Shown: one piece after another, positions 25,901-33,606 of the stretch | Numbering within the stretch: position 1 is the stretch's first letter | Layout of the letters: each line of letters opens with the position of its first letter | Assembly: GCA_024234265.1 (NCBI GenBank) | Contig: JACKOM010000015.1 | Coordinates: forward strand, 8,545 to 72,544 | Length of the DNA stretch: 64,000 nt | Reading direction: 5' to 3' | From: Oceanospirillaceae bacterium | GTDB taxonomy: Bacteria > Pseudomonadota > Gammaproteobacteria > Pseudomonadales > Oceanobacteraceae | Translations under genes and position numbers: made by a program | Notes under the pieces: model-generated | The model's input: the letters and a program-made list of their open reading frames with translations, nothing else | Databases searched by the model: none | What the model was told of the DNA's origin: nothing

Positions 25901-27598
25901 GTCGTAATCGGAATCCTGCGCTAATACAACATAATCAATGGTTTCAACATGCCAGCCAGATGCATCCGACACTTCCACGGTGAATGATCCCGTAGTATTG
26001 ATTAACTCTGTTTCGGGCACAGCATTTACATAACAGGCATTATCACACTCGATAAGACCCCAGAAATCATTTGTAATTACGGGATTACCTAAATACCACC
26101 ATTCGGAATTTTGATAAAACAGCTTGTGATTGGCCTGCTCGATGTTAAACACCATTCGGTCATCATTTTGAATATGCAGATAGGCAGCAGGCGCAATACT
26201 GATATCGTCGGCAGCGGACACGCCATAAATATCAAGCTTAATGGCTTCCGCAAACTCAACACGGGTATCGCCCAATACCATTACGGGGATTTGTTTTTCC
26301 GTTTCACCCGGGGCAAATATCAGGTTTCCGTAGGGGGTAACTGCGTGCCAATCCTGATTATTCAAAGACGTATAAGAAGAAATCTGATAACTAAATGAAA
26401 CTTCAGAGGCCGACGCTTTTGACAGGTGGACGGTAAAATAGCCCTGCTGCTCGCCACTATCACCCTCCAGCACATCGGCAGCATCGGCATACAGATAAAT
26501 GCCATCAACTATCGTGACAGTTTTTTGCGAAAGGGTGTTTTTATTGGTATCTGTCGCTGTTACTTCCACTTTGAAATCAGAAGCAGGGCTTTGGGGTGCA
26601 ATGCCCTGCAGGGTGATTCTGCTTGAGGAAATACGTTTTTCAGTTAACCACTCGGGTTTATTGGCAATAGTAATTTCCGTGGCATCGCCATCATAATCTT
26701 CACTGTTTATTGATAACTGATAAAGGCCTCCGGCGATAACAGATTCATTACCATCAAAATAAATCACCGGAGGTTGATTGGGGTTACAAGAAAACGATGC
26801 ACTGATTATTTCGGCTTCATCTAATACGCCATTTTGATTGGCATCCAAACCAATTTGATGTTTATCACCACCGTGGAAACAATTATTACCTACTGGTTCA
26901 GCGTGGGTTTCAATTAATAAATGGGATAAATCTACTGTTTCCCCTGCAGCATCAGCACCATCAGCACCACGTAAACCATTACAAACATAATTGGTTGCCT
27001 GCACTTCAGAAGCGTCCAGCACCTGATCGCGATTTAAATCCAGACCGGTTTCAACCTTAATACCACCATTTGCACATTGCGCGCCGGCAGCTTCAGTAAC
27101 GCTATTGATCAGTGAATTTAATCCATCAGCCCCCTCTAAAACTAAATTACACAGGGTTTCTTGCTGGGTCACCTCACTGGAATCGAGCTGGTTGTTTTGA
27201 TTTGTATCCAGCCCTATCAGAATCGTTTTACCGCCACTGGGGCAATCGGACACGGCGCTCTCATTGATTTTAATCAGGCTGCTTAAACCCGTATTACCAT
27301 TCTCACCATCTGTACCGTTTGTGCCATTACACACGATTTGCGTGCGGCTATAGTCAACTTCCACCGGATCTAAACGGCCATTGCCATTGGTATCAATACC
27401 TAACTCTATTTTTACGCCGCCATTTAAACATGTTGACGATGCATCAATTCGCGTCGAGCTGACCACGGAATCGAGAACAACACTGGTGCCGGGGGAAGGC
27501 TCAGGCTGAGAATTATTAGATGAGGAGTCGTCACCACAGGCGACTAATAATGAAAACGAAAAGGTAAGGGCTAGCGCCCGGATAGGGTAGCGCGACAT
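22970..27598 (-). CDS. Giant multidomain surface lipoprotein (DUF7151-like, Calx-beta, thrombospondin-3 and RCC1 repeats)
   Basis: A 1542-residue lipoprotein with lipobox LLVACG (Cys ~21). In order: four repeats of the form C-xx-GG-x-G-D-N-x-NG-x-LDxxEV-x-C (~50-275, DUF7151-like); an Ig/cadherin-like domain (~280-365); a Calx-beta domain (~368-480, DVLEGDSGEQQGYFTVHLSKAS); many Ca-binding thrombospondin type-3 motifs (DSDYDGVLNSEDAFP, DADGDGIGDNWE) between ~560 and 985; a cadherin-like VDDVYTVARGQ domain; RCC1 beta-propeller repeats (~1070-1395, DGSVYAWGNNYYGQLGLGN); and a C-terminal beta-sandwich ending in another DxDxDG motif. It is probably a calcium-stabilised cell-surface adhesin or binding protein. 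It lies between directly repeated terminator segments. Confidence 0.88.
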   Translation of the reverse strand: MSRYPIRALALTFSFSLLVACGDDSSSNNSQPEPSPGTSVVLDSVVSSTRIDASSTCLNGGVKIELGIDTNGNGRLDPVEVDYSRTQIVCNGTNGTDGENGNTGLSSLIKINESAVSDCPSGGKTILIGLDTNQNNQLDSSEVTQQETLCNLVLEGADGLNSLINSVTEAAGAQCANGGIKVETGLDLNRDQVLDASEVQATNYVCNGLRGADGADAAGETVDLSHLLIETHAEPVGNNCFHGGDKHQIGLDANQNGVLDEAEIISASFSCNPNQPPVIYFDGNESVIAGGLYQLSINSEDYDGDATEITIANKPEWLTEKRISSSRITLQGIAPQSPASDFKVEVTATDTNKNTLSQKTVTIVDGIYLYADAADVLEGDSGEQQGYFTVHLSKASASEVSFSYQISSYTSLNNQDWHAVTPYGNLIFAPGETEKQIPVMVLGDTRVEFAEAIKLDIYGVSAADDISIAPAAYLHIQNDDRMVFNIEQANHKLFYQNSEWWYLGNPVITNDFWGLIECDNACYVNAVPETELINTTGSFTVEVSDASGWHVETIDYVVLAQDSDYDGVLNSEDAFPENPHEQFDADGDGIGDNWELNNFDNLTTATSLSDFDANGILDKTAFEQGLPVNPVVFKFIDQKLPADWVSSAPYGWSVGDGENSVGNHYLVTNPVNNASHDYVKQSIEFPVTVAKSNMLISFSSLQDDYFDGQIVIYVDGKGMVNDFFLRKWAASVAIPAGKHRLKIELRSLYYDVPALRLSFDNILPGITPGDRDGDGVRNSLDAFPDRGDSAHDADADGLGDEWEFKYTGNLSALDANGDWDSDGLTNLQEFELNTHPGRADSDYDGVADGSDAFPLDYQYAQDTDQDGLADEWELSYFTDLTVVDANSDFDADGMSDADEFLNHTFPLPDADGDGVTDAQDIAPHDKRYALDIDHDALPDEWENSYAGIYAFSAEGDYDNDGRTDAREFNEGSNPVLADLKTVDDVYTVARGQTITFNPVLNDVSRFGSINIANIDLPETGSLQDNHDGSYSYTADNNRLGWLRLSYTAEDQDMTATGDIFISITEKIAPKVVSITGAAHTLALFDDGSVYAWGNNYYGQLGLGNTLNSAVPKKVYGLPAIKQISVFDNVSAAVDINGQLWGWGTYNTLQTPVIKTSLTNIQQIALGSTGYALLNDGTVCRFETYNEFTSCNLIAGLENIQQIAAGASHLLALDPDGDVWALGSNDYGQLGNSSNVYAAEPVRVSKIAGIAKIYARGGSSFAVDDNGQLFAWGYNGNYQLGDGTGINRNVPVTITLVEPVLDITMGNYKTYMSTVSGLYRLADSLWSISTGDIQPVYIGSGNNSLFMIDSDGIAYGMGENNYGQLGDGTTNPRSDFVAISWLQNAVLPPLGVENFEWGRMPFNWRNSGNNWQIDETEVYAGQYAVKVRDSLTDYGSANLGLQIDTAAGDVTFKIKTSTEADYDNLIFYIDGIEVARFSGENDWMSAGSYEIAAGNHTFEWIYQKDGGTSAGQDSVWLDDIEIPIDSDGDGLLDSIDSEPYKVN

Positions 27599-27813
27599 GA
27601 TAGCCGTCCATTGGCAAATTAAAGTGCGCCATCATAATAACTATTAATTGACTGGTCTAGCCTATTAATAATTTCATCAGCTGCCGCAAGGTGCCGTCAT
27701 ATTTTATCAGCGCACATGTCACAAAATATCATTCACGCGATAATTCTGCATACAGGAAGTAATTTTCATTTAATTGTCATCCCATGCATTTCAGCTGCTT
27801 ATACATATTATTG
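27599..27813. other. Upstream region of the lipoprotein gene, no gene seen
   Basis: AT-rich spacer that must hold the lipoprotein promoter on the minus strand. No ORF and no strong hairpin were identified before the heptanucleotide array begins at 27814. Confidence 0.5.
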
Positions 27814-27869
27814 CCAGACGCCAGACGCCAGACGCCAGACGCCAGACGCCAGACGCCAGACGCCAGACG
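27814..27869. repeat. Heptanucleotide array, 8 x CCAGACG
   Basis: Eight perfect copies of CCAGACG followed by CCACAAAATGCTGCAAC. The equivalent position at 22897-22903 has a single unit before the same sequence, indicating expansion or contraction of the unit. Confidence 0.96.
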
Positions 27870-27906
27870 CCACAAAATGCTGCAACACGTAGAAATAACA
27901 GCAAAT

Positions 27907-27933
27907 AAAAAACCCGCCGAAGCGGGTTTTTTT
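27907..27933. terminator. Terminator (copy 2 of the direct repeat)
   Basis: The same CCCGC/GCGGG stem with A- and T-runs as at 22941. It ends the ornithine decarboxylase transcript coming from the right. Confidence 0.93.
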
Positions 27934-27945
27934 ATTGCCTGAAAA

Positions 27946-29118
27946 TTATACGTAATAATCTTTCAGGGGTGGGAAGCCGTTGAATTCCACAGCACTGTAG
28001 GTCGTGGTGTAAGCACCGGTGGATAACCAGTACATACGATCACCAATCGCCAGGTTCAGCGGTAAACCGTACATGTAGTTTTCGTACATGATGTCGGCAC
28101 TGTCACAGGTTGGGCCGGCAATAACCACTTCTTCCAGCTCGCCTTTTTTCTCAACATAAATCGGATATTTAATCGATTCGTCGAGGGTTTCGATCAGGCC
28201 GGAGAATTTACCCACGTCAGTGAATACCCAGCGGTTTAAGGCAGTGCGGGATTTACGCGAAATCAGCACCACTTCACTCACCAGCACACCGGCGTTGGAA
28301 ATCAGGCTGCGGCCTGGTTCCAGAATGATCTCAGGGAAGTCATCACCAAAGTCTTCTTCCAGGAAACGGATAATTTCTTCCGCATAGGTTTTCAGATCGT
28401 TGGTTTTGTTGATGTAGTTCGCCGGGAAACCACCACCCATGTTGATCATTTTCAGGGTGATGCCGTCTTCTTCTTTAAGACGTTCAAAAATAACTTTTAC
28501 TTTGGCGATCGCGGCATCCCATGCGCCGATATCACGCTGCTGGCTGCCCACGTGGAAAGAGACACCGTAGGGTTCCAGGCCGAGGTCACGGGCCATTACT
28601 AACAGGTCCATCGCCATGTCGGTCTGGCAACCGAATTTACGGCTCAGGGGCCAGTCAGCGGTCTGGGTGCCTTCGGTCAGGATGCGGGCATACACTTTGG
28701 AACCTGGAGCTGCTTTGGCAATGTTGCGTAAGTCAGCTTCTGAGTCGGTGGCAAACATACGCACACCTTTCTCATAGAAATAACGTATGTCTTTGCTCTT
28801 TTTGATGGTATTGCCGTAGCTGCAGCGGGATGGATCAACACCCAGGGCCAGCACTTTATCCAGCTCATAAATAGAGGCGATATCGAAGTTGGAACCACGG
28901 TCACGCAGCAAGGACAGAATCGCTGGTGCTGGGTTGGCTTTTACCGCGTAGAAAACCTTGGCAAATGGGAAGCTTTCAGTCAGCGTGCTATAAGCATCAC
29001 TGATAGTCTTGGTATCAATGACCACAAAAGGAGTTTCCTTGGTATCGGCCAATGCTTTGATACGCTCAAAGGTTTCCTTGCTGTAATAGTCTTCCACATT
29101 AATGATCTGGTTGTTCAT
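27946..29118 (-). CDS. Ornithine decarboxylase, PLP fold type III
   Basis: A 390-residue group IV (alanine-racemase fold) decarboxylase. The PLP lysine is in FYAVKANPAP (residue ~56); phosphate-binding GGGFP, EPGRSL, HVGSQQ and the substrate loop CDSADIMYENY follow, the Cys-Asp pair being the usual catalytic residues of ODC/LDC/DABA decarboxylases. It makes putrescine (or cadaverine). The start at 29118 is chosen because GAGGAG lies 12-16 bases upstream and the N-terminus fits the family; the frame extends to 29157. An AGGTCCA/TGGACCT inverted repeat (29150-29191) in the leader could be regulatory. Confidence 0.93.
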   Translation of the reverse strand: MNNQIINVEDYYSKETFERIKALADTKETPFVVIDTKTISDAYSTLTESFPFAKVFYAVKANPAPAILSLLRDRGSNFDIASIYELDKVLALGVDPSRCSYGNTIKKSKDIRYFYEKGVRMFATDSEADLRNIAKAAPGSKVYARILTEGTQTADWPLSRKFGCQTDMAMDLLVMARDLGLEPYGVSFHVGSQQRDIGAWDAAIAKVKVIFERLKEEDGITLKMINMGGGFPANYINKTNDLKTYAEEIIRFLEEDFGDDFPEIILEPGRSLISNAGVLVSEVVLISRKSRTALNRWVFTDVGKFSGLIETLDESIKYPIYVEKKGELEEVVIAGPTCDSADIMYENYMYGLPLNLAIGDRMYWLSTGAYTTTYSAVEFNGFPPLKDYYV

Positions 29119-29432
29119 TGGTGCGGTAGTCTCCTCGGTTAAATGCGTGAGGTCCAACGTTCATATAAAGCGGGTTACACAGCGATGGACCTTTGTCAGC
29201 TTAGACCTCGGGCGCAGTTTTTGTGTATGCCTGCCGAAAGCGCGCATTAGAAAACCAAAAGCGTACGAATACAAGCAGAAAATGTTGTCGAATCGAATAT
29301 CGTCAGTTGTCGTCAAAGCGAGACGCCATCAGCGCTCGGCGGGTTTTTCAGGTAACATGGCCGCCACACTTGGTCTGCAGGGCAGCGGACCGGATTTTCA
29401 GGGCCGCCAGCGCCCCATCAGACGGCATTTTT

Positions 29433-29753
29433 ATGATCTATTTATGTTCTCAGGCTGAGCTCCCTGAGGGGGCCTGCAAGGGCTTTAAACTGGGTGACGA
29501 GCAACTGTTTGTGGTACACAAACAGGGGCAGTTTTTTCTCTATCAGAACAGCTGCCCCCACCTGGGCATAGCCCTGGAATGGTTGCCGGATCAGTTTCTG
29601 GATATGGAGCGCTCACACATCCAGTGTGCCATGCACGGCGCCCTGTTTCGCATCGAGGATGGTTTTTGTATCAGCGGCCCCTGTTTTGGTGACTCCCTGC
29701 TGGCGTTAAACCTGTGTCAGCAGGACGGCAATCTGTATTACGTGCCCGCCTGA
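29433..29753 (+). CDS. Small Rieske [2Fe-2S] ferredoxin-like protein
   Basis: A 106-residue single-domain Rieske protein: cluster-binding CPHLG (C-x-H) near residue 41 and CAMHGALF (C-x2-H) near residue 69, followed by GFCISGPCFGDSLLAL. It resembles electron-transfer components of NirD or dioxygenase-ferredoxin type and would be cytoplasmic. No oxygenase or reductase gene is adjacent, so the partner is unknown. The ATG at 29433 starts the domain; a longer frame from 29223 runs through the ODC leader and is rejected. Confidence 0.88.
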   Translation: MIYLCSQAELPEGACKGFKLGDEQLFVVHKQGQFFLYQNSCPHLGIALEWLPDQFLDMERSHIQCAMHGALFRIEDGFCISGPCFGDSLLALNLCQQDGNLYYVPA

Positions 29754-29781
29754 AGTGACTCTGTCTGCCCGTTTTGATCTA

Positions 29782-29828
29782 GGGAACCTCCGAATAACGA
29801 CGTTGTGCAGAGTTATTCAGAGCTTCCC
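29782..29828. repeat. 17-bp inverted repeat between convergent genes
   Basis: GGGAACCTCCGAATAAC (29782) pairs with GTTATTCAGAGCTTCCC (29812) with two mismatches and a 13-base loop. The right arm contains the stop codon of the alcohol dehydrogenase gene. It may act as a terminator or be the remnant of a small mobile element. Confidence 0.75.
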
Positions 29829-30797
29829 CAGCAGCACCAGGGTTTTGCCATAGCTGCGTGGGGATTCCATATATTCAAACGCTTCCCGCACCTGGGACCA
29901 GTTAAAACGCGCTGACACCGCAGGTTGGATTTTGCCGCAGGCATACCAGCTGAGCAGTCGCTCCATTGCCCGGTAATCCGGTTTAACCCACACTACCGCA
30001 AACCGTGGACGCCAGGTGGGAAGCAGGCGACTAAGGGCCGCACGCAACATGCCCCGCAGCGAAGGTATGTTGCTGATAAAGATGCCTCCGGCTTGCAAAC
30101 TAGACCGCGCCTGGGCGGGTTTTAAAACCCCCACCACGTCGTAGATCACATCGTATTGCACATCACCTAACACCTGTTCAGTTCTGTAATCCAGCACCCG
30201 CGTTGCACCCAGGGCTTCTAACCAGTGGCAGTGTTCAGCCCCCGCCACCGCCGTGACTTCCGCGCCCAGTTGCCGGGCAATCTGTACCGCCATGCTGCCC
30301 ACTCCACCGGAGGCGCCGTTAATCAGCACTTTTTGCCCAGGTTGTATGTGGGTTTTATCCAGCAGGGCCTGACTGGCGGTTTGCCCGGCCAGACCAAGGG
30401 CGGCAACATCCGCCGTGGCCGCGCCGCGCACAGCACACAGGGTATTGGCCCGTACCACAATGCGTTGTGCCAGGGCGCCACCGCGCACAAATCCCATCAG
30501 CGACGGGCAATGGCTGCGGTCAATAAAACCCGCGACCTTGTCGCCCACTCGCAAATGGGTCACCTTGTTGCCGCAGGCTAAAACCGTGGCAAAAACATCA
30601 TGGCCGAGCCGGGCCGGCCAGGACTGGCGCACAAAAAAACTGAGTTCACCACGGCGGATGCGGGTATCCAGGGGATTCAACGCCACCGCGTGTACCTCGA
30701 TCAGGACCTGATCGGGGGCATACATGGCGGGTTCGGGAAGTTCGGTGATGTCGATGACATCCGGGCCACCGTAAACCCGGAAAACAGCTGCTTGCAT
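29817..30797 (-). CDS. NAD(P)-dependent quinone oxidoreductase/alcohol dehydrogenase (MDR superfamily)
   Basis: A 326-residue medium-chain dehydrogenase. The GroES-like N-terminal domain is residues ~1-130; the Rossmann domain carries GQKVLINGASGGVGSMAVQIARQLGA and GAEHCHWLEALGATRVLDY. The zinc-ligand set of classical alcohol dehydrogenases is not evident, which points to the zinc-free quinone-oxidoreductase branch. Substrate unknown. It stands alone on the minus strand. Confidence 0.9.
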   Translation of the reverse strand: MQAAVFRVYGGPDVIDITELPEPAMYAPDQVLIEVHAVALNPLDTRIRRGELSFFVRQSWPARLGHDVFATVLACGNKVTHLRVGDKVAGFIDRSHCPSLMGFVRGGALAQRIVVRANTLCAVRGAATADVAALGLAGQTASQALLDKTHIQPGQKVLINGASGGVGSMAVQIARQLGAEVTAVAGAEHCHWLEALGATRVLDYRTEQVLGDVQYDVIYDVVGVLKPAQARSSLQAGGIFISNIPSLRGMLRAALSRLLPTWRPRFAVVWVKPDYRAMERLLSWYACGKIQPAVSARFNWSQVREAFEYMESPRSYGKTLVLLGKL

Positions 30798-30829
30798 ACG
30801 CGTCCCTGCGTTCAGTGATTAATCGGGGA

Positions 30830-31069
30830 TCAGAGTTTATCCAACGCCTGTTTCGTTTTTTCTTTCAGTGCTTCTTTGCTTTCGTGCAACATGTCAGCGC
30901 CTTTGCCCAGCAGATCCTCAGCCGCTTCCCCGGTTGGGGTGCAGGCGGCCGCGCCAGCGAAGGGGTTAGTATAAAAATCATTACCCTTGCCCACGTTTAC
31001 CCCAAACCAGAAACCCACGCCTACACCGATCAGGCCGGTCACCAGCACAGCTTTAAACAGAGATTTCAT
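30830..31069 (-). CDS. Small membrane-anchored protein, family not recognised
   Basis: A 79-residue protein with an N-terminal hydrophobic glycine-rich helix (KAVLVTGLIGVGVGFWFGVNVG) that is either an anchor or an uncleaved signal, and an amphipathic charged C-terminal helix (LLGKGADMLHESKEALKEKTKQALDKL). AAGGAGTACAC precedes the ATG. It starts 9 bases after the sfsA stop, in the same direction, so it may be the distal gene of the aminotransferase-sfsA operon. Confidence 0.72.
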   Translation of the reverse strand: MKSLFKAVLVTGLIGVGVGFWFGVNVGKGNDFYTNPFAGAAACTPTGEAAEDLLGKGADMLHESKEALKEKTKQALDKL

Positions 31070-31078
31070 GTGTACTCC

Positions 31079-31789
31079 TTAGTCCGGCAGTTCCACTGCC
31101 AGTTTTGTGTATAGTTGAATTGCCTGCGCACTGATAACACTACGGTATGCCAGCAACTCCACCCCGGCGCCAGCCGCTTCACGCAATAAACGTCCGTAGC
31201 TTGGGTCGATATGGTCCGCCGGGCGCACCCGTTCAATCCCCGTGTGGTTCACACAGAAAAAAATCACGCCCCTGTGCCCCGCCTCAACCACCGAGATCAG
31301 CTCACGCAGATGTTTACTGGCCCGCTCACTCACCGCATCGGGAAAATAACCTATGCCGTCGTCTTCCAGCAGGGTGGTATTTTTAACCTCAATATAGATG
31401 GATTGCTGCCCACCACTTAACAGAATATCGATGCGGCTGTTTTCCTGCCCGTAACGCACTTCTGTGGCCAGTTGTTGATAATCCTGCAACTCGGTGACTG
31501 TGCCATTACGTATGGCCTCCACCACCAGCGCATTGGGCCGCGCCGTATTCACACAGGCCAGATGACCGCTTGGGGTGGTCACCAGCTCCAGGGTGTGGGG
31601 TAACTTACGTTTGGGGTTGGCACTGTCCCAATACCAACAGGGGGAATCCGGCACCAGACAGTTTTTCATTGAGCCGGTATTCGGACAATGCAGGGTCAGG
31701 GGCTTACCATCGGCCGTGAGGACATCCGCCAGAAAACGTTTATAACGTTTTTGCAAACGCCCCTGCTGCAGGGCTGGTTCAAACTGCAT
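31079..31789 (-). CDS. sfsA: DNA/RNA nuclease SfsA homologue
   Basis: A 236-residue protein matching SfsA throughout: LQKRYKRFLADV, HCPNTGSM, NTARPNALVVEAI, YGQENSRIDILL, YIEVKNTTL, FPDAVSERASKHLRELISV and NHTGIERVRPADHIDPSYG. SfsA was named for maltose-gene stimulation and has a PD-(D/E)XK-type nuclease core (SRID ... YIEVKN). The start at 31789 matches the family N-terminus and overlaps the aminotransferase stop by 11 bases, implying coupling. sfsA next to this aminotransferase and dksA is the Pseudomonas order. Confidence 0.95.
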   Translation of the reverse strand: MQFEPALQQGRLQKRYKRFLADVLTADGKPLTLHCPNTGSMKNCLVPDSPCWYWDSANPKRKLPHTLELVTTPSGHLACVNTARPNALVVEAIRNGTVTELQDYQQLATEVRYGQENSRIDILLSGGQQSIYIEVKNTTLLEDDGIGYFPDAVSERASKHLRELISVVEAGHRGVIFFCVNHTGIERVRPADHIDPSYGRLLREAAGAGVELLAYRSVISAQAIQLYTKLAVELPD

Positions 31790-32954
31790 GTGCAGCCCCT
31801 TTTTGCACAAACCGCGCGATGCGCAGCAATGCTTCCTGAATCCGGGCCACATCCGTGGTGTAAGCAAAACGCACATAGCGGTTAGCGTTTTGCTCACCAA
31901 AATCTATGCCCGGGGTTATGGCCACACCTTCGTCTTCCAGCAGGCGCAGGCAAAAATCCATACTGTCATGGCTGAATGCCGCAATATCGGCATACACATA
32001 AAAGGCACCCTCCGGCACACAGGGCACGAAAAAACCTATTTCATTTAAACCGGCGAGCAACACGGCACGACGCTTGGCAAATTCTGCGCGGCGGGCTTCG
32101 AGAATATCCAGGGTCTCGGGCGTAAAGGCTGCCAGAGCAGCATACTGGGCGGGGGTCGGTGGTGCTAAAAACAGGTTCTGGGCCAGGACATCCAGATGAG
32201 GTACGGCCCACTGCGGTGCCACTACCCAGCCTAAACGCCAGCCGGTCATGCCAAAATATTTAGAGAAGCTGTTAATCACAAACACATCCTCCCCCAGGGT
32301 CAGGGCGGTGGGGGCATTCAGGCCATAGGTCAGGCCGTGGTAAATCTCATCCACTATCAGGGTGCCCTGTTTGGCTTTTACGGCGGCATATAAATCGGAT
32401 AATTGCGCAGCGGATAAAACCGCCCCCGTTGGGTTAGCGGGGCTCGCCACTAATGCCGCAATGGTGGATTTATCCCAGGCGCTGTCGATTAATGCCGGGG
32501 TCAGCTGAAAACCATCCGCCGCCGCGGCAGGCACCAACTTACCTTCTGCGGCCAGCAGACGCAGAAAATGCCGGTTACAGGGATAACCAGGGTCAGCCAG
32601 CAGCATATTCTGCCCTGGGTTGGCCAACAGGGCCGTTACCAGTTGCAAAGCACCCGAAGCTCCCGGCGTTAATACAATACGCGCCGGATCCACCGCCACC
32701 CCATAACGGCTTTGATAAAAAGCGGCGATGGCCGCCCGCAACTCAGGCAGCCCGGTAGCGGCGGTGTAATGGGTTTTTCCGGCGTGCAGGGCCTGAATAC
32801 CGGCCGCCACAATAGGCGCAGGGCTGGTAAAATCCGGCTCCCCGACTTCCATATGAATAATGTCACGCCCCGCAGCTTGCATGGCGCGGGCCCGGGCCAG
32901 AATGGCCATGACATGGAAAGGTGCGATACGCGAAATACGGTCTGCGGGTTTCAT
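31779..32954 (-). CDS. PLP-dependent aminotransferase, class I/II
   Basis: A 391-residue fold type I aminotransferase: HMEVGEPDF near the start, YTAATGLPELRAAIA, GASGALQL, ASPANPTGAVL, VDEIYHGLTY and the PLP-lysine motif SFSKYFGMTGWRLGW. C-terminal GAFYVYADI and RYVRFAYTT complete it. It resembles the aminotransferase (PA4722-like) that precedes dksA in Pseudomonas. The substrate is probably an aromatic or branched amino acid or alanine; not determinable from sequence. First gene of the operon with sfsA. Confidence 0.93.
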   Translation of the reverse strand: MKPADRISRIAPFHVMAILARARAMQAAGRDIIHMEVGEPDFTSPAPIVAAGIQALHAGKTHYTAATGLPELRAAIAAFYQSRYGVAVDPARIVLTPGASGALQLVTALLANPGQNMLLADPGYPCNRHFLRLLAAEGKLVPAAAADGFQLTPALIDSAWDKSTIAALVASPANPTGAVLSAAQLSDLYAAVKAKQGTLIVDEIYHGLTYGLNAPTALTLGEDVFVINSFSKYFGMTGWRLGWVVAPQWAVPHLDVLAQNLFLAPPTPAQYAALAAFTPETLDILEARRAEFAKRRAVLLAGLNEIGFFVPCVPEGAFYVYADIAAFSHDSMDFCLRLLEDEGVAITPGIDFGEQNANRYVRFAYTTDVARIQEALLRIARFVQKGAAHAV

Positions 32955-33153
32955 CTTACCTTCGACAATGTTAAAAGTGGCATGCAGCCTACGGGATCAG
33001 CGGACTTAGGCCGGTTATTTTTACAAATTTTGTAGCGTACCATAAACTATTCTGATAGCTTTTCGCCCCCTTGGGGACGGCGGCTCAGCCCCGTTGGGCT
33101 AGCCTCAGGATGACAACGGGCCGAAGGCCATATTAGGTGAGGCAGATTGCATT

Positions 33154-33591
33154 ATGCCAGCAGAACAACAAAACGCATTTGCATTGAGTAACTTCGTACC
33201 TTACGACATCACTAAGGGCGAAGAGTACATGGGCGCACCGATGCGCGCACACTTCCGTCAGATCCTGCTGAACTGGAAACAGGAATTAATGGAAGAAGTG
33301 GATCGCACCAAGACCCACATGCAAACCGATGCAGAAAACTATGCCGATCCAAACGATCGCGCCAGCCAGGAAGAAGAATTCAACCTTGAATTACGCGCCC
33401 GTGACCGTGAGCGTAAATTAATCAAGAAAATTGAAAAAACCCTGGAAAAAATCGAAGCGGATGATTACGGCTTCTGCGAAGCCTGTGGTGTGGAAATCGG
33501 CGTACGCCGTTTGGAAGCCCGCCCAACCGCCGATCTTTGCATCGATTGCAAAACCTTAGCGGAAATCAAAGAACGTCAGGTAGGTGCATAA
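33154..33591 (+). CDS. dksA: RNA polymerase-binding transcription factor DksA
   Basis: A 145-residue protein with the coiled-coil segment (residues ~35-110, including the tip sequence YADPNDRASQEEEFNLELRARDRERKLIKKIEKTL) and the C4 zinc finger CEACGVEIGVRRLEARP ... CIDCK. The DPNDRAS tip Asp residues needed for action in the polymerase secondary channel are intact. With ppGpp it adjusts rRNA and amino-acid promoters. The 200-base leader before it has several GC-rich hairpins. gluQ follows 15 bases downstream, as in Pseudomonas and E. coli. Confidence 0.97.
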   Translation: MPAEQQNAFALSNFVPYDITKGEEYMGAPMRAHFRQILLNWKQELMEEVDRTKTHMQTDAENYADPNDRASQEEEFNLELRARDRERKLIKKIEKTLEKIEADDYGFCEACGVEIGVRRLEARPTADLCIDCKTLAEIKERQVGA

Positions 33592-33606
33592 GGTACCCAG
33601 CGGCTT

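Noticed and set aside
29223..29432. N-terminal extension of the Rieske protein
   Set aside because: The sequence is the leader of the divergent ornithine decarboxylase gene and the Rieske domain begins at 29433.
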